Positions 54,883-64,000 of a stretch of 64,000 nucleotides of DNA are shown here, one piece after another. The DNA lies in contig NZ_JACCDB010000002.1 of NCBI RefSeq assembly GCF_013432195.1, forward strand, positions 304,142 to 368,141. The letters are read 5' to 3'. The notes below the pieces were generated by a model. The model saw only the letters and a program-made list of their open reading frames with translations, was not told the origin of the DNA and did no database searches. A program made the position numbers and the translations under genes. The DNA is from Tepidicella baoligensis. GTDB lineage: Bacteria > Pseudomonadota > Gammaproteobacteria > Burkholderiales > Burkholderiaceae_C. Position 1 is the stretch's first letter. Every line of letters starts with the position of its first letter.

Positions 54883-57240
54883 TCAGACAAGACGGACGCC
54901 GCGCAAACGCAGCGCATTGCCGATCACCGATGCGGAGCTGAAACTCATTGCCAGGGCGGCGATCAACGGTGAAAGCAGCCAACCGGTGAGCGGATACAGC
55001 ACGCCGGCCGCAATGGGAATGCCCAGTGCGTTGTAGAGAAAGGCGAACATCAGGTTCTGCTTCATGTTGCGGACCGTGGCCACTGACAAGGCGCGCGCCA
55101 CCGCAATACCGCGCAGGTCACCCTTGACGAGCGTGATCTGTGCGCTGTTCATCGCCACGTCGGTGCCGGTGCCCATGGCGATACCGACGTCGGCCTTTGC
55201 CAAGGCCGGGGCATCATTGATGCCGTCACCAGCCATCGCAACGATACGCCCCTCGCGCTGCAGCCGCTCCACCAGTTGCAGTTTGTCGGCGGGCTTGACT
55301 TCGCCATGCACCTCATCGATGCCCAAGCGCGCCGCCACGGCCTTGGCCGTGGTCAGACCGTCGCCCGTGGCCATGACGACGCGCAAGCCCTCCGCGCGCA
55401 ACGACGCCAGCGCTTGCGGTGTGGTCTTCTTCACCGGGTCGGCGACGGCCAGGACTGCGGCGAGCGCGTGATCGACGGCCAGATACATGACGCTGGCCCC
55501 CTCGGTGCGCAGCGCCTCCGCCCGCTCGGCCAATGGCCGCACGTCCACACCGAGCTGTTCCATCAGCGCGGTGTTGCCCAGTGCCACGGCATGTCCATCG
55601 ACGCGCCCGCGCACGCCGATGCCTGAGTGCGAGTCGAACTCCTCGGCGCGTAAGAGCACCAGGCCCTGCTCGCGCGCGGCGTTGACGATGGCTTCCGCCA
55701 GCGGGTGCTCGCTGCCCTGGTCGAGGCTGGCAGCCAGTCGCAAGGCTTCGCCGGCGGTGAAGCCTTCGGCTGGGATCGTCGTCTGATAGCGCGGCCGGCC
55801 CTCGGTCAATGTACCGGTCTTGTCGACGATCAGGGTATCGACCTGGCGCATTTTCTCGATCGCGGCGGCATCGCGAAACAGCACCCCCTGCGTAGCCCCT
55901 CGCCCGGTCGCCACCATGATCGACATGGGCGTGGCCAAGCCCAGCGCGCAGGGGCAGGCGATGATCAGCACAGCCACGGCGTTGATGAGGCCAAAAACCC
56001 AACGCGGTTCCGGCCCGAACAGGCCCCAGGCAAAAAAGGTCAGCACGGCGATGAACACCGTCGCGACCACGAAATAGCCCGCCACGACATCGGCCATGCG
56101 CTGCATCGGCGCCTTGGACCGCTGCGCCTGCGCCACCATCTGCACAATCTGGGACAGCATGGTCGCCGAGCCGACACGTTCGGCGACCATGACGAGCGCG
56201 CCACTGGTATTGAGCGTCGCACCGATGACCTTGTCGCCCACCCGCTTGGTCACGGGCAGGGACTCCCCCGTCAGCATCGATTCGTCCACAGCGCTGCTGC
56301 CCTCGATTACCGTACCATCTACCGGAACCTTTTCGCCGGGTCGAATGCGCAGCCGATCGCCGACATGGATGTGCGTCAGGGGCACGTCCTCTTCCGTGCC
56401 ATCGTCGCGAAGGCGCCGGGCGGTCTTGGGGGCCAGTCCGAGCAAGGACTTGATGGCGGCCGAGGTCTGCGAACGCGCCTTGAGTTCCAGTACCTGCCCC
56501 AGCAGGGTCAGGGAAATGATCACCGCCGCCGCCTCGAAGTACACCGCGACCCGTCCCATGGACACGAACGAGTCCGGGAACAGTTGTGGGGCCACGGTCG
56601 CCGCCACGCTGTAGACGAACGCCGCCCCGGTGCCCAGCGCGATCAGGGTCCACATGTTCGGGCTGCGATGGACCACGGACTGCCAGCCGCGCACGAAGAA
56701 CGGCCAGCCCGCCCACAGGACGATGGGCAGGGACAGAACGAGTTCGATCCAGGTCTGTGTGCGCGCCTCGAACCAATGCAACTGGTGGCCGAACATGGCA
56801 AGCACAGTGACCATGACGGTCAGCGGCAGGGTGTACCAGAAGCGGCGCTGGAAATCGCGCAGCTCGGGACTCTCTTCTCCTTCGAGATCCGGCAGCACCG
56901 GCTCCAGCGCCATGCCGCACTTCGGACAATAGCCGGGGTGATCCTGCCGGATCTCGGGGTGCATGGGGCAGGTGTAGATCGTGCCTGCCGCCAGCGCCGG
57001 CGCTTCGACAGACGAAGGCTCATGGCCGCTGTAGGCATAGCGCGCCGGCTCGGCGACGAACTTCGCCCGGCACTTGGCGCTGCAGAAGTAAAAGAGTCGG
57101 CCTGCGTGCTCGACGTGGTGCTCGGACTGCGCGGTAACGTCCATGCCGCAGACAGGGTCCTTCAGACCTTCGGCCCACTGCAGTGCGCTCGGGTGGTCAT
57201 GGGCCTGTCGGCGGTGTTCGTGGTCTGATCGCAGGTCCAT
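54883..57240 (-). CDS. copF: Copper-exporting P1B-type ATPase (CopF-like)
   Basis: This 785-residue inner-membrane ATPase pumps Cu(I) into the periplasm. Instead of the usual CxxC metal-binding domains it has an N-terminal YHS domain ([10 protein letters not shown]) and a heavy-metal-binding domain with [22 protein letters not shown] (residues 89-110, split by an Asp/His stretch). Membrane motif CPC is at 429-431, TGES near 324 and the phosphorylated Asp473 in DKTGT. The ATP-binding SEHPLAEA and GDGINDAP are intact. Domain order matches the plasmid- and island-borne CopF type. The ATG at 57240 (MDLRSDHEH) is preferred. Confidence 0.93.
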   Translation of the reverse strand: MDLRSDHEHRRQAHDHPSALQWAEGLKDPVCGMDVTAQSEHHVEHAGRLFYFCSAKCRAKFVAEPARYAYSGHEPSSVEAPALAAGTIYTCPMHPEIRQDHPGYCPKCGMALEPVLPDLEGEESPELRDFQRRFWYTLPLTVMVTVLAMFGHQLHWFEARTQTWIELVLSLPIVLWAGWPFFVRGWQSVVHRSPNMWTLIALGTGAAFVYSVAATVAPQLFPDSFVSMGRVAVYFEAAAVIISLTLLGQVLELKARSQTSAAIKSLLGLAPKTARRLRDDGTEEDVPLTHIHVGDRLRIRPGEKVPVDGTVIEGSSAVDESMLTGESLPVTKRVGDKVIGATLNTSGALVMVAERVGSATMLSQIVQMVAQAQRSKAPMQRMADVVAGYFVVATVFIAVLTFFAWGLFGPEPRWVFGLINAVAVLIIACPCALGLATPMSIMVATGRGATQGVLFRDAAAIEKMRQVDTLIVDKTGTLTEGRPRYQTTIPAEGFTAGEALRLAASLDQGSEHPLAEAIVNAAREQGLVLLRAEEFDSHSGIGVRGRVDGHAVALGNTALMEQLGVDVRPLAERAEALRTEGASVMYLAVDHALAAVLAVADPVKKTTPQALASLRAEGLRVVMATGDGLTTAKAVAARLGIDEVHGEVKPADKLQLVERLQREGRIVAMAGDGINDAPALAKADVGIAMGTGTDVAMNSAQITLVKGDLRGIAVARALSVATVRNMKQNLMFAFLYNALGIPIAAGVLYPLTGWLLSPLIAALAMSFSSASVIGNALRLRGVRLV

Positions 57241-57244
57241 GACT

Positions 57245-57499
57245 TCACGCCTCCCTGTTGGCGGGTTTGTCGGGCGGCGCACCATGCCCGCCATCGCCAC
57301 CGTGGCCATGCAGCAGGTGCATCAGCGGGCACGCCAGCAGCAACAAGTATACCCAATTGCCTGCGACATGGCTCCAGTGCTCGCGCAGCAGATAGAAGCC
57401 GCCGATGAGGGCAACCATCAGCAACGCGGTCCTCATGCGCCGATTCAGGCCGGACTGGCCGCGCGTGTCGTGGAGGTGTTCTTGGTCAGTCGCGTTCAT
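57245..57499 (-). CDS. DUF2933-family small membrane protein
   Basis: This 84-residue protein has a hydrophilic His-containing N-terminus, two hydrophobic segments ([15 protein letters not shown] and [16 protein letters not shown]) and a His/Gly-rich tail ([10 protein letters not shown]). It fits DUF2933, small membrane proteins found in metal-resistance islands. The His-rich tail suggests copper binding. It starts at 57499 and lies 4 bases from the ATPase start, so the two are one transcript. Confidence 0.82.
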   Translation of the reverse strand: MNATDQEHLHDTRGQSGLNRRMRTALLMVALIGGFYLLREHWSHVAGNWVYLLLLACPLMHLLHGHGGDGGHGAPPDKPANREA

Positions 57500-57615
57500 C
57501 GCGGTGTTCCCTTCATCGAGGATCGGCGCGGTCGGCGCCGGCCTCCTGTTCCAGGTTGCAAGACCGCTGCTGCGCCTCATGGATCCAATCGGCACACGGT
57601 CAGTGCATGGTTTCT

Positions 57616-58098
57616 TCACGGATAAGAACCGAAAACTTGCGCTGCTCCGTCTTTCCCAACCAGCAAGACTTTGTAGGCATCACGGCGTCCTCCGTAGGCG
57701 ACACCATCCATGCCGGGTGAACCAATGGGCATGCCCGGCACCGCCAAGCCCAGGGCTTGGGGCTTTTCCTTGAGCAGCCGCTGGATGTCCGTTGCGGGTA
57801 CGTGGCCTTCGATCACATAGCCCTGGATCAGGGCCGTATGGCAGGAACCGAATTTCTGCGGCATCCCGAGGCGAGTGCGGGCTGCGCTGTTGCCCTGGTC
57901 GACGGCACTCACGCGGAATCCGCTTTTCTCCAGGTGGGTAATCCAGTCCTTGCAACACCCACAGTTCGGGTCCTTCCACACCTGCACGGCAAGCGTCTGC
58001 GGTGCGGCGGCTGGTGCCAGGGAGGGAAGACTCAGCGCAAGCACCGCCAGCAGCAGCCTGCGCCGCCGGGGGAACGGTTGATCAACGGTTTGGTGCAT
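57616..58098 (-). CDS. DUF411-family periplasmic metal-binding protein
   Basis: This 160-residue exported protein has a signal peptide (RRRRLLLAVLALSLPSLAPAAA) and a DUF411 domain with WKDPNCGCCKDWI, FGSCHTALIQGYVIEGHVP and MPIGSPGMDG. DUF411 proteins occur in copper and silver islands and probably bind the metal through the CGCC cysteines. It matches the first domain of the fusion protein at 48692 very closely in its motifs, but lacks the CusF domain. Confidence 0.87.
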   Translation of the reverse strand: MHQTVDQPFPRRRRLLLAVLALSLPSLAPAAAPQTLAVQVWKDPNCGCCKDWITHLEKSGFRVSAVDQGNSAARTRLGMPQKFGSCHTALIQGYVIEGHVPATDIQRLLKEKPQALGLAVPGMPIGSPGMDGVAYGGRRDAYKVLLVGKDGAAQVFGSYP

Positions 58099-58122
58099 GA
58101 CAAGGACCCCCGGTGACGCTGC

Positions 58123-58647
58123 TTATTCGACGACGATCTTGCCCACCATGCCCGCTTCCATATGGCCGGGGAGGAGGCAGGCGAAGTCCACCGTACCGGG
58201 CTGATCGAACTGCCAAACCAGCCCGCCGCGCTGGCCAGGCTGGAGCGTCACCATGTTCGGCTCGGCATGCTGCATCTGGGGCATCTTGCGCATCATCTCG
58301 GCGTGCGCCTTGAGTTCCTTCATTGAGCCGATCACCATTTCGTGCGGCACCTTGCCCGTGTTCTTGACGAAAAAGCGGATGGTCTCGCCCTTCTTGACCG
58401 CGATGTTCGCCGGCGTGAACCGCATCGAGTCGTCCATGACCACCTCGATGGTGCGGTCGACCTTGGCGGGATCGCCTGGTTTGCCGACTTCGGAGGGTGA
58501 TGTGTCCCCGTGCATCGAACCGTGCATGCCGTGCATGCCCTGCATGTCATGCCCGGCCATGCCATGGCCGCCCTGATGGTCCCCACCGGCCAGCGCCAAC
58601 ACAGGCAAGGCGCTCAGCATCAAAACGCTCAGGGTTTTCTTCATCAT
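58123..58647 (-). CDS. copI: Cupredoxin, copper cluster 2 (CopI-like)
   Basis: This 174-residue periplasmic copper protein has a signal peptide and a Met/His-rich linker (GHDMQGMHGMHGSMHGD), followed by a cupredoxin domain. Likely type 1 ligands are H102, C157, H162 and M167, the same order and spacing as in its paralogue at 48166. CopI-like proteins raise copper tolerance in several proteobacteria. Starts at 58647 or 58644 are equivalent. It is read with copB and copA upstream. Confidence 0.88.
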   Translation of the reverse strand: MMKKTLSVLMLSALPVLALAGGDHQGGHGMAGHDMQGMHGMHGSMHGDTSPSEVGKPGDPAKVDRTIEVVMDDSMRFTPANIAVKKGETIRFFVKNTGKVPHEMVIGSMKELKAHAEMMRKMPQMQHAEPNMVTLQPGQRGGLVWQFDQPGTVDFACLLPGHMEAGMVGKIVVE

Positions 58648-58698
58648 CGGTTTCTCCTTAGGGTTGGTGAATAAGATCGGAGTTGCGCGTGGCGGCTT

Positions 58699-59643
58699 CT
58701 AGAACCACAGCCGCACACCCGCCACATAACGCGTTTCCCGGGTACGCTGTCCTTCGGCGCGCGCAAAATCGGCGGTCTGTCCGAACTTGCCAGCCCATTC
58801 GACGCCGACGTAGGGCGCGAACTGGCGCGAGAACTCGTAACGCAGGCGCAGGCCTGCCGCCGCATCGGCCAGACCGCTGCCCAGACCACGCGCTTCATCG
58901 CGCTGGCCATACAGATTGACTTCCATGCGGGGCTGCAGAATCAGGCGCTGGGTGAGCAGGAGCTCGTACTCGCCCGACAGGCGCAGCGCCGTGCGTCCCG
59001 AGCTGCCGACGTAGGCGGTGGCATCGACATCGAACCAGTACGGCGCGAGCCCCTGGATGCCGAAAGCGAGCCAGGTCCGGTCAGGCCCCGTGCCGCTGTC
59101 CTGCCGCACCCCGAGTTGGGTGTCCCAGTACGAGGCGATCGCATGGCCCCACAGGACCTCCGTGCGTGCCTCCTCCAGTTTGCCTTTGGCGACGTCACCC
59201 TCGGCCTTGAGGACCAGGCGGTCGTAGGTGCCGCCGAACCAGGCTTGCGCGTCATAGGCGGTCGCGTTCCCGTCCTTCGTGTAAACGCGCTCCAGGCGAT
59301 CGAGGAGCACGCTGCCGAACGCATGTTCATCGGACAGCCGAAGTTGCCGTGGCCCGGGGAGTGCGTAAGGGCCCGACTCCAAAGTCAAGCCATTGGAATA
59401 CGCGTGCGGATCACGGGCATCGGCGGGGGCGGGGCCGCCCTGCATGTTCATGCTGCCGTAGTCCATGGTGGCGCTCGCGGGCGATTCGGCTCGCGTTGGG
59501 GCTGGAGCCGTGCCCGGGTGCCCGGCATGGCCGCCGCCTTCCATCGTTGTTTGCGCCCAGACGGGTGCCGCACCGAGCAACACCAGCGCCGCAGTGAAGA
59601 GAGAACGGGGTTTCATCGAGAATCGTCCTTGGATGAGTTTCAT
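58699..59643 (-). CDS. copB: Outer-membrane copper resistance protein CopB
   Basis: CopB is an outer-membrane beta-barrel of copper-resistance operons that helps store or export copper. The 314-residue protein has a signal peptide (LFTAALVLLGAAPVWA) and a short Met/His/Gly-rich segment (EGGGHAGHPG, DYGSMNMQGG). Alternating beta strands follow and end in the aromatic C-terminus RLWF typical of barrels. Strand motifs DRLVLKAEG and VGVEWAGKFG are typical of CopB. The ATG at 59643 overlaps the copA stop (ATGA), indicating translational coupling; an inner ATG at 59616 is possible. Confidence 0.92.
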   Translation of the reverse strand: MKLIQGRFSMKPRSLFTAALVLLGAAPVWAQTTMEGGGHAGHPGTAPAPTRAESPASATMDYGSMNMQGGPAPADARDPHAYSNGLTLESGPYALPGPRQLRLSDEHAFGSVLLDRLERVYTKDGNATAYDAQAWFGGTYDRLVLKAEGDVAKGKLEEARTEVLWGHAIASYWDTQLGVRQDSGTGPDRTWLAFGIQGLAPYWFDVDATAYVGSSGRTALRLSGEYELLLTQRLILQPRMEVNLYGQRDEARGLGSGLADAAAGLRLRYEFSRQFAPYVGVEWAGKFGQTADFARAEGQRTRETRYVAGVRLWF

Positions 59644-61499
59644 GACACGACCACCACGCGGAACATGCCCATGTCCATGTGCAACATCAGGTGGCAGTGC
59701 CAGGCCCAGCGACCCAGGGCGTCGGCGGTCACGAGGAAGCTGACGCGCTGCGCGGGTTGAACCGGGACGGTGTGGCGACGCACCAGGAACTGCCCGTCGG
59801 GCGTTTCCACCTCGCTCCACATCCCGTGCAAATGCATCGGGTGCGTCATCATCGTGTCGTTGTGCAGGATGACGCGCACCCGCTCGCCGTACTTCAGGTG
59901 CACCGGCGTGCTCTTGCCGAACTCGAGGCCGTCGAGCGACCAGGTATAGCGCTCCATGTTGCCGGTGAGGTGCAGCTCGATCTCGCGCTCGGCCCCGCGA
60001 GGATCGAGAGGGCCGCCGATCGTTTTGAGGTCGGCCAGCGTCAGCACGCGCCGGCCGTTGTTGCGCAGGCCAATGCCCGGATCGTCAAGATTGGTGCGCG
60101 GCATGTCCACCCGCATATCCGTGCTTGGGCCGTATTCCGTGCGTGCGTGACGGACCGTGGCGCTGGGCTTGGCCATCGCGCCGCCTGTCATGCCATGCAT
60201 CGCGTGCTGGCCGTGATCCATGGCCATCGCGCCATGGTTCATGCCGGACATGTCGTGCTTCATGCCCGGCATGTCGTGGCCCATCGCGCCGTGGTCCATC
60301 GCGCCCATGGCCGAGCCGCCATGCCCCATCGCGCCGTGGTCCATCGCGCCCATCATGTCGGCCATGGTGAGCCATTCGACGGGATCGAGAGCAGGCACGG
60401 CGGCGTTCAAGCCCTCGCGCACCGCGAGCGTGCCGCGGGCGAAGCCGGTTCGATCCATCGATTGCGCGAAGATCGTGTAGGCGTCCTCTCGGGGCGTGAC
60501 GATCACGTCGTAGGTCTCGCCCGGCCCGAAGCGGAACTCATCGACGGTGACGGGCTCGACGTTCTGCCCGTCGCTTTGCACCACCGTCATCTTGAGCCCC
60601 GGGATGCGCACGTCGTAGAAGGTGTTGGCCGCGCCGTTGATGAACCGCAGACGCACGCGCTCGCCCGGCCGGAACAGGCCAGTCCAATTGCCGGCAGGGG
60701 TGACGCCGTTCATCAGGTAGGTCAATGTCGCCCCCGAGAGATCGGCCAGGTCGGTCGGGTTCATCCGCATGTGGTTCCACATCGCACGTTTGTCCAGTGC
60801 GCGGGAGAGCCCCATGTCGGCCACGTCACGGAAAAAATCGATCGCCGTCGGCTGATTGAAGTTGTAGTAGTCGCTTTGCGCCTTGAGCTTGGCGAGCACC
60901 CGCATGGGGTCTTCGTCGGTCCAGTCGGACAGCAGCACGACATGGTCGCGGTCGGCGCGGATGGGGTCTGCCTCACGCGGCTCGACGATCAAGGCCCCGT
61001 ACATGCCGGTCTGCTCCTGCATGCCGGAGTGCGAGTGATACCAGTAGGTGCCGGTTTGTTCGAGACGGAACTGGTAGGTGAAGGTTTCGCCCGGGGGGAT
61101 GCCCTGAAAACTGATGCCGGGCACCCCGTCCATCTGGTAGGGCAGGATGATCCCGTGCCAGTGGATCGAGGTGGCCTCGCGCAGGCGGTTGGTGACGCGG
61201 ATGGTGACCGTGTCGCCTTCCCGAAGTTTGAGCGTTGGCGCCGGGATGGAGCCGTTGATGGTGGTCGCCATCCTTGGCCTGCCGGTGAAGTTGACCGGCG
61301 ACTCGGCAACCACCAGGTCGATGTTCGTGCCGCTGAGCACGGGCGCCGCACCCGTGCGCGTGTCGGCCAGCCCCTGCGCCGCAGCACGCACCCAGGGTGA
61401 CAGGCCGACCATCACGCCGCCGGCGACCAAGCCGCGCACGAAGCGCCGCCGCGAGGGCATCAACGGCAATGGCAAATGAAACGGACTCAAAGATGGCAT
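59640..61499 (-). CDS. copA: Multicopper oxidase CopA (copper resistance)
   Basis: CopA is a periplasmic three-domain multicopper oxidase that oxidises Cu(I) and binds extra copper. The 619-residue precursor has a twin-arginine signal (SRRRFVRGL, 16-24). Copper ligands lie in HWHG (113-116), HSHSG (155-159), HPMHLHG (553-559) and [12 protein letters not shown] (601-612). A Met/His-rich segment at 379-442 (repeats of MDHGAMGH) is the typical extra copper-binding region of PcoA/CopA. The start at 61499 has a GAGAAG site; the ATG at 61460 is also possible. It is the first gene of the leftward copper operon and is divergent from copR. Confidence 0.94.
   Translation of the reverse strand: MPSLSPFHLPLPLMPSRRRFVRGLVAGGVMVGLSPWVRAAAQGLADTRTGAAPVLSGTNIDLVVAESPVNFTGRPRMATTINGSIPAPTLKLREGDTVTIRVTNRLREATSIHWHGIILPYQMDGVPGISFQGIPPGETFTYQFRLEQTGTYWYHSHSGMQEQTGMYGALIVEPREADPIRADRDHVVLLSDWTDEDPMRVLAKLKAQSDYYNFNQPTAIDFFRDVADMGLSRALDKRAMWNHMRMNPTDLADLSGATLTYLMNGVTPAGNWTGLFRPGERVRLRFINGAANTFYDVRIPGLKMTVVQSDGQNVEPVTVDEFRFGPGETYDVIVTPREDAYTIFAQSMDRTGFARGTLAVREGLNAAVPALDPVEWLTMADMMGAMDHGAMGHGGSAMGAMDHGAMGHDMPGMKHDMSGMNHGAMAMDHGQHAMHGMTGGAMAKPSATVRHARTEYGPSTDMRVDMPRTNLDDPGIGLRNNGRRVLTLADLKTIGGPLDPRGAEREIELHLTGNMERYTWSLDGLEFGKSTPVHLKYGERVRVILHNDTMMTHPMHLHGMWSEVETPDGQFLVRRHTVPVQPAQRVSFLVTADALGRWAWHCHLMLHMDMGMFRVVVVS
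60174..60365 (-). repeat. Met/His-rich coding repeat within copA
   Basis: An imperfect short repeat encoding units like MDHGAMGH and DMPGMKHDM fills residues 379-442 of CopA. It is a coding metal-binding region whose DNA repeats make it prone to change in length. Confidence 0.75.
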
Positions 61500-61574
61500 G
61501 GGCTTCTCGCGATGAGTTACTGAAGTCGTGGGTGAGATGCTATGGAGCCACCCCTGTCAGGATGCTGTTCGTCC

Positions 61575-61592
61575 GATTACATTTTTGTTATC
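61575..61592. promoter_or_regulatory. cop-box-like operator between copA and copR
   Basis: GATTACA and TGTTATC form an inverted repeat with one mismatch around a four-base TTTT centre, in the 155-base region between divergent copA and copR. CopR/CusR-type regulators bind ATTACA-like inverted repeats, so this is the best candidate for the site through which CopR controls both directions. Only one such box was seen. Confidence 0.6.
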
Positions 61593-61654
61593 TTCATGTC
61601 AGGTGCACCCAAAATCGTCACACTAGCGGCTATTCGATACGGCCGAGCACCCTC

Positions 61655-62338
61655 ATGAAGATATTGATCGTCGAAGATGAACCCAAAACGGGCGACTACC
61701 TGCGACAAGGCTTGAGCGAAGCGGGTTTCGTGGTCGATCTGGCGCAAGACGGCGCCGATGGTCTGCACCTGGCCTTGCAGGGCGAGTACGACCTGGTCAT
61801 CCTGGATGTGATGCTGCCCGGCCTCGACGGCTGGCAGGTACTGCAGTCCTTGCGCCATCGCGGCCTGCAGATGCCGGTGCTGTTCCTGACCGCACGCGAT
61901 CAGGTGGAAGACCGGGTCAAAGGCCTTGAACTCGGTGCGGACGACTATCTGGTCAAGCCTTTCTCCTTTGCCGAATTGCTGGCCCGCGTGCGCACGATCC
62001 TGCGCCGGGGGCGCAGTGGCAACGAGAGCACCGTGCTGCGCGTGGCCGACCTCGAACTGGACCTGCTGCGCCGACGCGTTTCACGCGGCGGGCGACGGAT
62101 CAGCCTGACGGCCAAAGAGTTCGGCTTGCTGGAACTGCTGATGCGCCGTCATGGCGAGGTCCTGCCCCGCTCGCTGATCGCCTCGCAGGTCTGGGACATG
62201 AATTTCGACAGCGATACCAATGTGATCGAGGTGGCCATCCGGCGCTTGCGCGCGAAGATTGATGAGGGTCATGAGGTCAAGCTGATCCACACCGTACGTG
62301 GCATGGGTTACGTATTGGAAGCACCGGAGGAGCGCTGA
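61655..62338 (+). CDS. copR: Copper-responsive response regulator CopR
   Basis: CopR is an OmpR-family response regulator that activates copper genes. The 227-residue protein has a receiver domain with the acidic pair in IVEDEPKTG, the phosphoacceptor Asp in [14 protein letters not shown] and Lys in [14 protein letters not shown] winged-helix DNA-binding domain follows ([35 protein letters not shown]). The ATG at 61655 gives the family start MKILIVEDE. The gene is directly followed by copS with no gap. Confidence 0.95.
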   Translation: MKILIVEDEPKTGDYLRQGLSEAGFVVDLAQDGADGLHLALQGEYDLVILDVMLPGLDGWQVLQSLRHRGLQMPVLFLTARDQVEDRVKGLELGADDYLVKPFSFAELLARVRTILRRGRSGNESTVLRVADLELDLLRRRVSRGGRRISLTAKEFGLLELLMRRHGEVLPRSLIASQVWDMNFDSDTNVIEVAIRRLRAKIDEGHEVKLIHTVRGMGYVLEAPEER

Positions 62339-63721
62339 ATGTTTCGCTCCCTGTCACTGACGACCCGGCTCACCCTCTTCTTTACGTTGGCGGCTGCGGC
62401 TGTGGTGTTTGGATTGGCCTTGTTGGTCATCGCTGCATCCGAGCGGCATTTCATCGAGCTGGATCACATGGCGCTGCAGGACAAGCAGCACCTGATCGAG
62501 GATATTTTGGCGCGATCCAATTCGGCCGAGGACGCCAAGTGGCTGCTGCGTGAGGCATTGAGCCACCATCACGGGCTGTACGTCAGCGTCCATGATTCGA
62601 AAGGTGAAACGCTCTTCCAGTCCGAAGGATTTCGCCTCCCGCGCGAACTGTCACCGGCGGATGAAGGCAACGGCAACGACGCGCTGAAGCATTGGGCCGA
62701 CGAAGGGCGAGCGTTTCGCGGAATGCGTTTCCAGGCTGTTCCCGCCTATGACGCGACGACGCGGCTGGACATCCTCGTTGCCATGGACACGGCACATCAC
62801 ACACGGTTCATGCTGGAGTTGCGGCGCACCCTGATGACCTATGCCGTCGTGACGATCGTCATCTGTGGCTTGCTGAGCTGGTTTGCCGCGTACAAGGGGC
62901 TGGCGCCATTGCGTGCCATGAAATCCAGAGCCACCACGCTCACGAGCCAGCGGCTGCACCAGCGCATGCCCGTCGAGGCGGTACCCATCGAAATGGCCGA
63001 TCTGGCTCACGAACTCAACAAGATGCTGGACCGGCTGGAAGACGCGTTCACGCGACTGTCGGAGTTCTCGTCGAATCTGGCGCATGAGCTGCGCACCCCC
63101 CTGAGCAACCTGCTGACCCAGACCCAGGTCGCGTTGGCTACCCGGCGGGATGCCGATACCTACCGGGAGATCCTGGCTTCCAATGCCGAGGAACTGCAGT
63201 GTCTGGGCCGCATGGTGTCCGATATGCTGTTCCTGGCCAAGGCCGAACGCGGGATGATGCTGCCGAACCGGGAACGTTTCTCGGCAGCCGAGGAAACGCA
63301 CGCCCTGATCGAGTTCTATGAGGCGGTCGCCGAGGAGAAGGGCGTCAGACTGGCTCAGCGTGGTGAGGGCGAGATCGTCGGTGATCGCTTGATGTTCCGC
63401 CGTGCCCTGAGCAATCTGCTTTCGAACGCGCTGCGCCACACCCCGCCACATGGCGAGGTCACGATCGAGATCAGCCAGTCTTCCCAAGCCACCCGGGTGA
63501 GCGTCGAGAACACCGGCGAGGACATCGACCCGAGGGTACTGCCGCGCCTGTTCGATCGGTTTTACCGTGCTGACCCATCGCGGTCACATCCGGAAACCGA
63601 CGGCGCAGGGCTGGGATTGGCGATTACCCGCGCCATTATGCAAACCCATGGAGGATCGATCAGCGTGACGTCCGCGCAGGGCAGGACCCGGTTCTGCCTG
63701 GAGTTCCCAGGCGGAACCTGA
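62339..63721 (+). CDS. copS: Heavy-metal sensor histidine kinase CopS
   Basis: CopS is the membrane sensor kinase that phosphorylates CopR when periplasmic copper rises. The 460-residue protein has two membrane helices (residues 12-35 and 160-182) bounding a periplasmic domain, then a HAMP region. The phosphorylated His is in SNLAHELRTPLSNL, and the kinase boxes are NLLSNALRHTP, DPRVLPRLFDRFYR and GAGLGLAITRAIMQ. Length and layout fit the CusS/CopS group. The ATG follows the copR stop without a gap. Confidence 0.94.
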   Translation: MFRSLSLTTRLTLFFTLAAAAVVFGLALLVIAASERHFIELDHMALQDKQHLIEDILARSNSAEDAKWLLREALSHHHGLYVSVHDSKGETLFQSEGFRLPRELSPADEGNGNDALKHWADEGRAFRGMRFQAVPAYDATTRLDILVAMDTAHHTRFMLELRRTLMTYAVVTIVICGLLSWFAAYKGLAPLRAMKSRATTLTSQRLHQRMPVEAVPIEMADLAHELNKMLDRLEDAFTRLSEFSSNLAHELRTPLSNLLTQTQVALATRRDADTYREILASNAEELQCLGRMVSDMLFLAKAERGMMLPNRERFSAAEETHALIEFYEAVAEEKGVRLAQRGEGEIVGDRLMFRRALSNLLSNALRHTPPHGEVTIEISQSSQATRVSVENTGEDIDPRVLPRLFDRFYRADPSRSHPETDGAGLGLAITRAIMQTHGGSISVTSAQGRTRFCLEFPGGT

Positions 63722-63751
63722 TGAGGTGAAGCAGTTGGGGCGAGCCAGCCC

Positions 63752-63770
63752 AAGTGCCTTTGGGGCACTT
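63752..63770 (+). terminator. Hairpin downstream of copS
   Basis: AAGTGCC and GGCACTT form a seven-base-pair stem with a five-base loop, 30 bases after the copS stop. No T-run follows, so it is at best a weak terminator. The right arm with the following bases could also be the terminal repeat of the adjacent insertion sequence. Confidence 0.35.
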
Positions 63771-63808
63771 CTCGAAACCTCCCTCCCCCTTGCAGCCCGT
63801 GAGCCGGC

Positions 63809-64000
63809 ATGATGTCGCCCATGATCACACCGCGCATCAAGCCCTCGTCCTTCTGGCGCTCTCAACCCGGCGCTGACCTGTTCGTGCAAGACCAGCGTCA
63901 AGCCAAGCTCGGCGGCTTCATCGCCAACCTGGCGGCGATGGACGAACTGATCGACTTCGCGGCCATTGCCGCCCGGGTCGACACCGCCTGCCCTCGCGCT
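63809..64000 (+). mobile_element. IS5-family transposase, N-terminal part (cut by right edge)
   Basis: The last 192 bases are an open frame from an ATG at 63809 (alternatives 63812, 63821). The translation contains KPSSFWRSQPGADLFVQDQ and LGGFIANLAAMDELIDFA, typical of the N-terminal region of one branch of IS5-family transposases. The remaining protein and the right terminal repeat are beyond the window. It lies about 90 bases after copS, suggesting the copper island is bounded by, or was moved with, an insertion sequence. Confidence 0.7.

Noticed and set aside
60174..60365. Short regular repeats that could suggest a CRISPR or tandem-repeat locus
   Set aside because: The repeats are in frame within copA and encode the expected Met/His copper-binding segment; there are no unique spacers.

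Overview
The window is GC-rich chromosomal DNA from a betaproteobacterium of the order Burkholderiales, most likely family Comamonadaceae. This placement is an inference from gene content and order: gatCA divergent to mreBCD-mrdA, ribF-ileS-lspA, a BktB-type thiolase, coq7 and a CopK-type copper protein. Genes are densely packed, many starts overlap the previous stop (ATGA or GTGA), and no rRNA operon, intact tRNA or CRISPR array was seen.

Positions 1-45000 look like ordinary core and metabolic genome. In order they hold gatA (cut by the left edge) and gatC; the rod-shape genes mreBCD and mrdA; a TSUP-family transporter; a fatty-acid desaturase; rsmB, prfC and a YqaA-like membrane protein; purN; two acyl-CoA dehydrogenases; an EF-hand membrane protein; an HNH nuclease; ribF-ileS-lspA; a chemotaxis receptor; an oxidoreductase, SDR and EamA-transporter stretch; a methyltransferase, DNA glycosylase and TatD group; a second SDR; a histidine phosphatase; bktB; a 2OG-Fe dioxygenase; membrane proteins; an AcuI-like reductase; an acyl-CoA synthetase; a four-gene amino-acid ABC transporter (aapJQMP type) behind a near-perfect sigma-54 promoter; and an MFS exporter.

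Positions 45009-49450 are a first copper-handling cluster: a Cys/His-rich exported protein, a TolC-like outer-membrane protein, a compact two-domain multicopper oxidase, a cupredoxin, and a DUF411-CusF fusion. A membrane-anchored TAXI-type protein, coq7 and an OsmC-family gene follow.

Positions 52060-64000 look like acquired or accessory DNA. The stretch opens with a well-formed stand-alone promoter and terminator pair (candidate small RNA). Next come a broken psiE-like gene and an intact htpX-type protease, which together resemble a remnant of the transmissible heat-resistance locus (LHR/TLPQC). After these are a tRNA-like fragment with its own terminator and a full copper-resistance island: copK, a Cu+-exporting P-type ATPase, a DUF2933 protein, a DUF411 protein, a cupredoxin, copB and copA, all leftward, then copRS rightward. 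The start of an IS5-type transposase reaches the right edge. Three protein types (multicopper oxidase, cupredoxin, DUF411) are duplicated between the two copper clusters, so the cell appears to carry a resident and an imported periplasmic copper-detoxification set.
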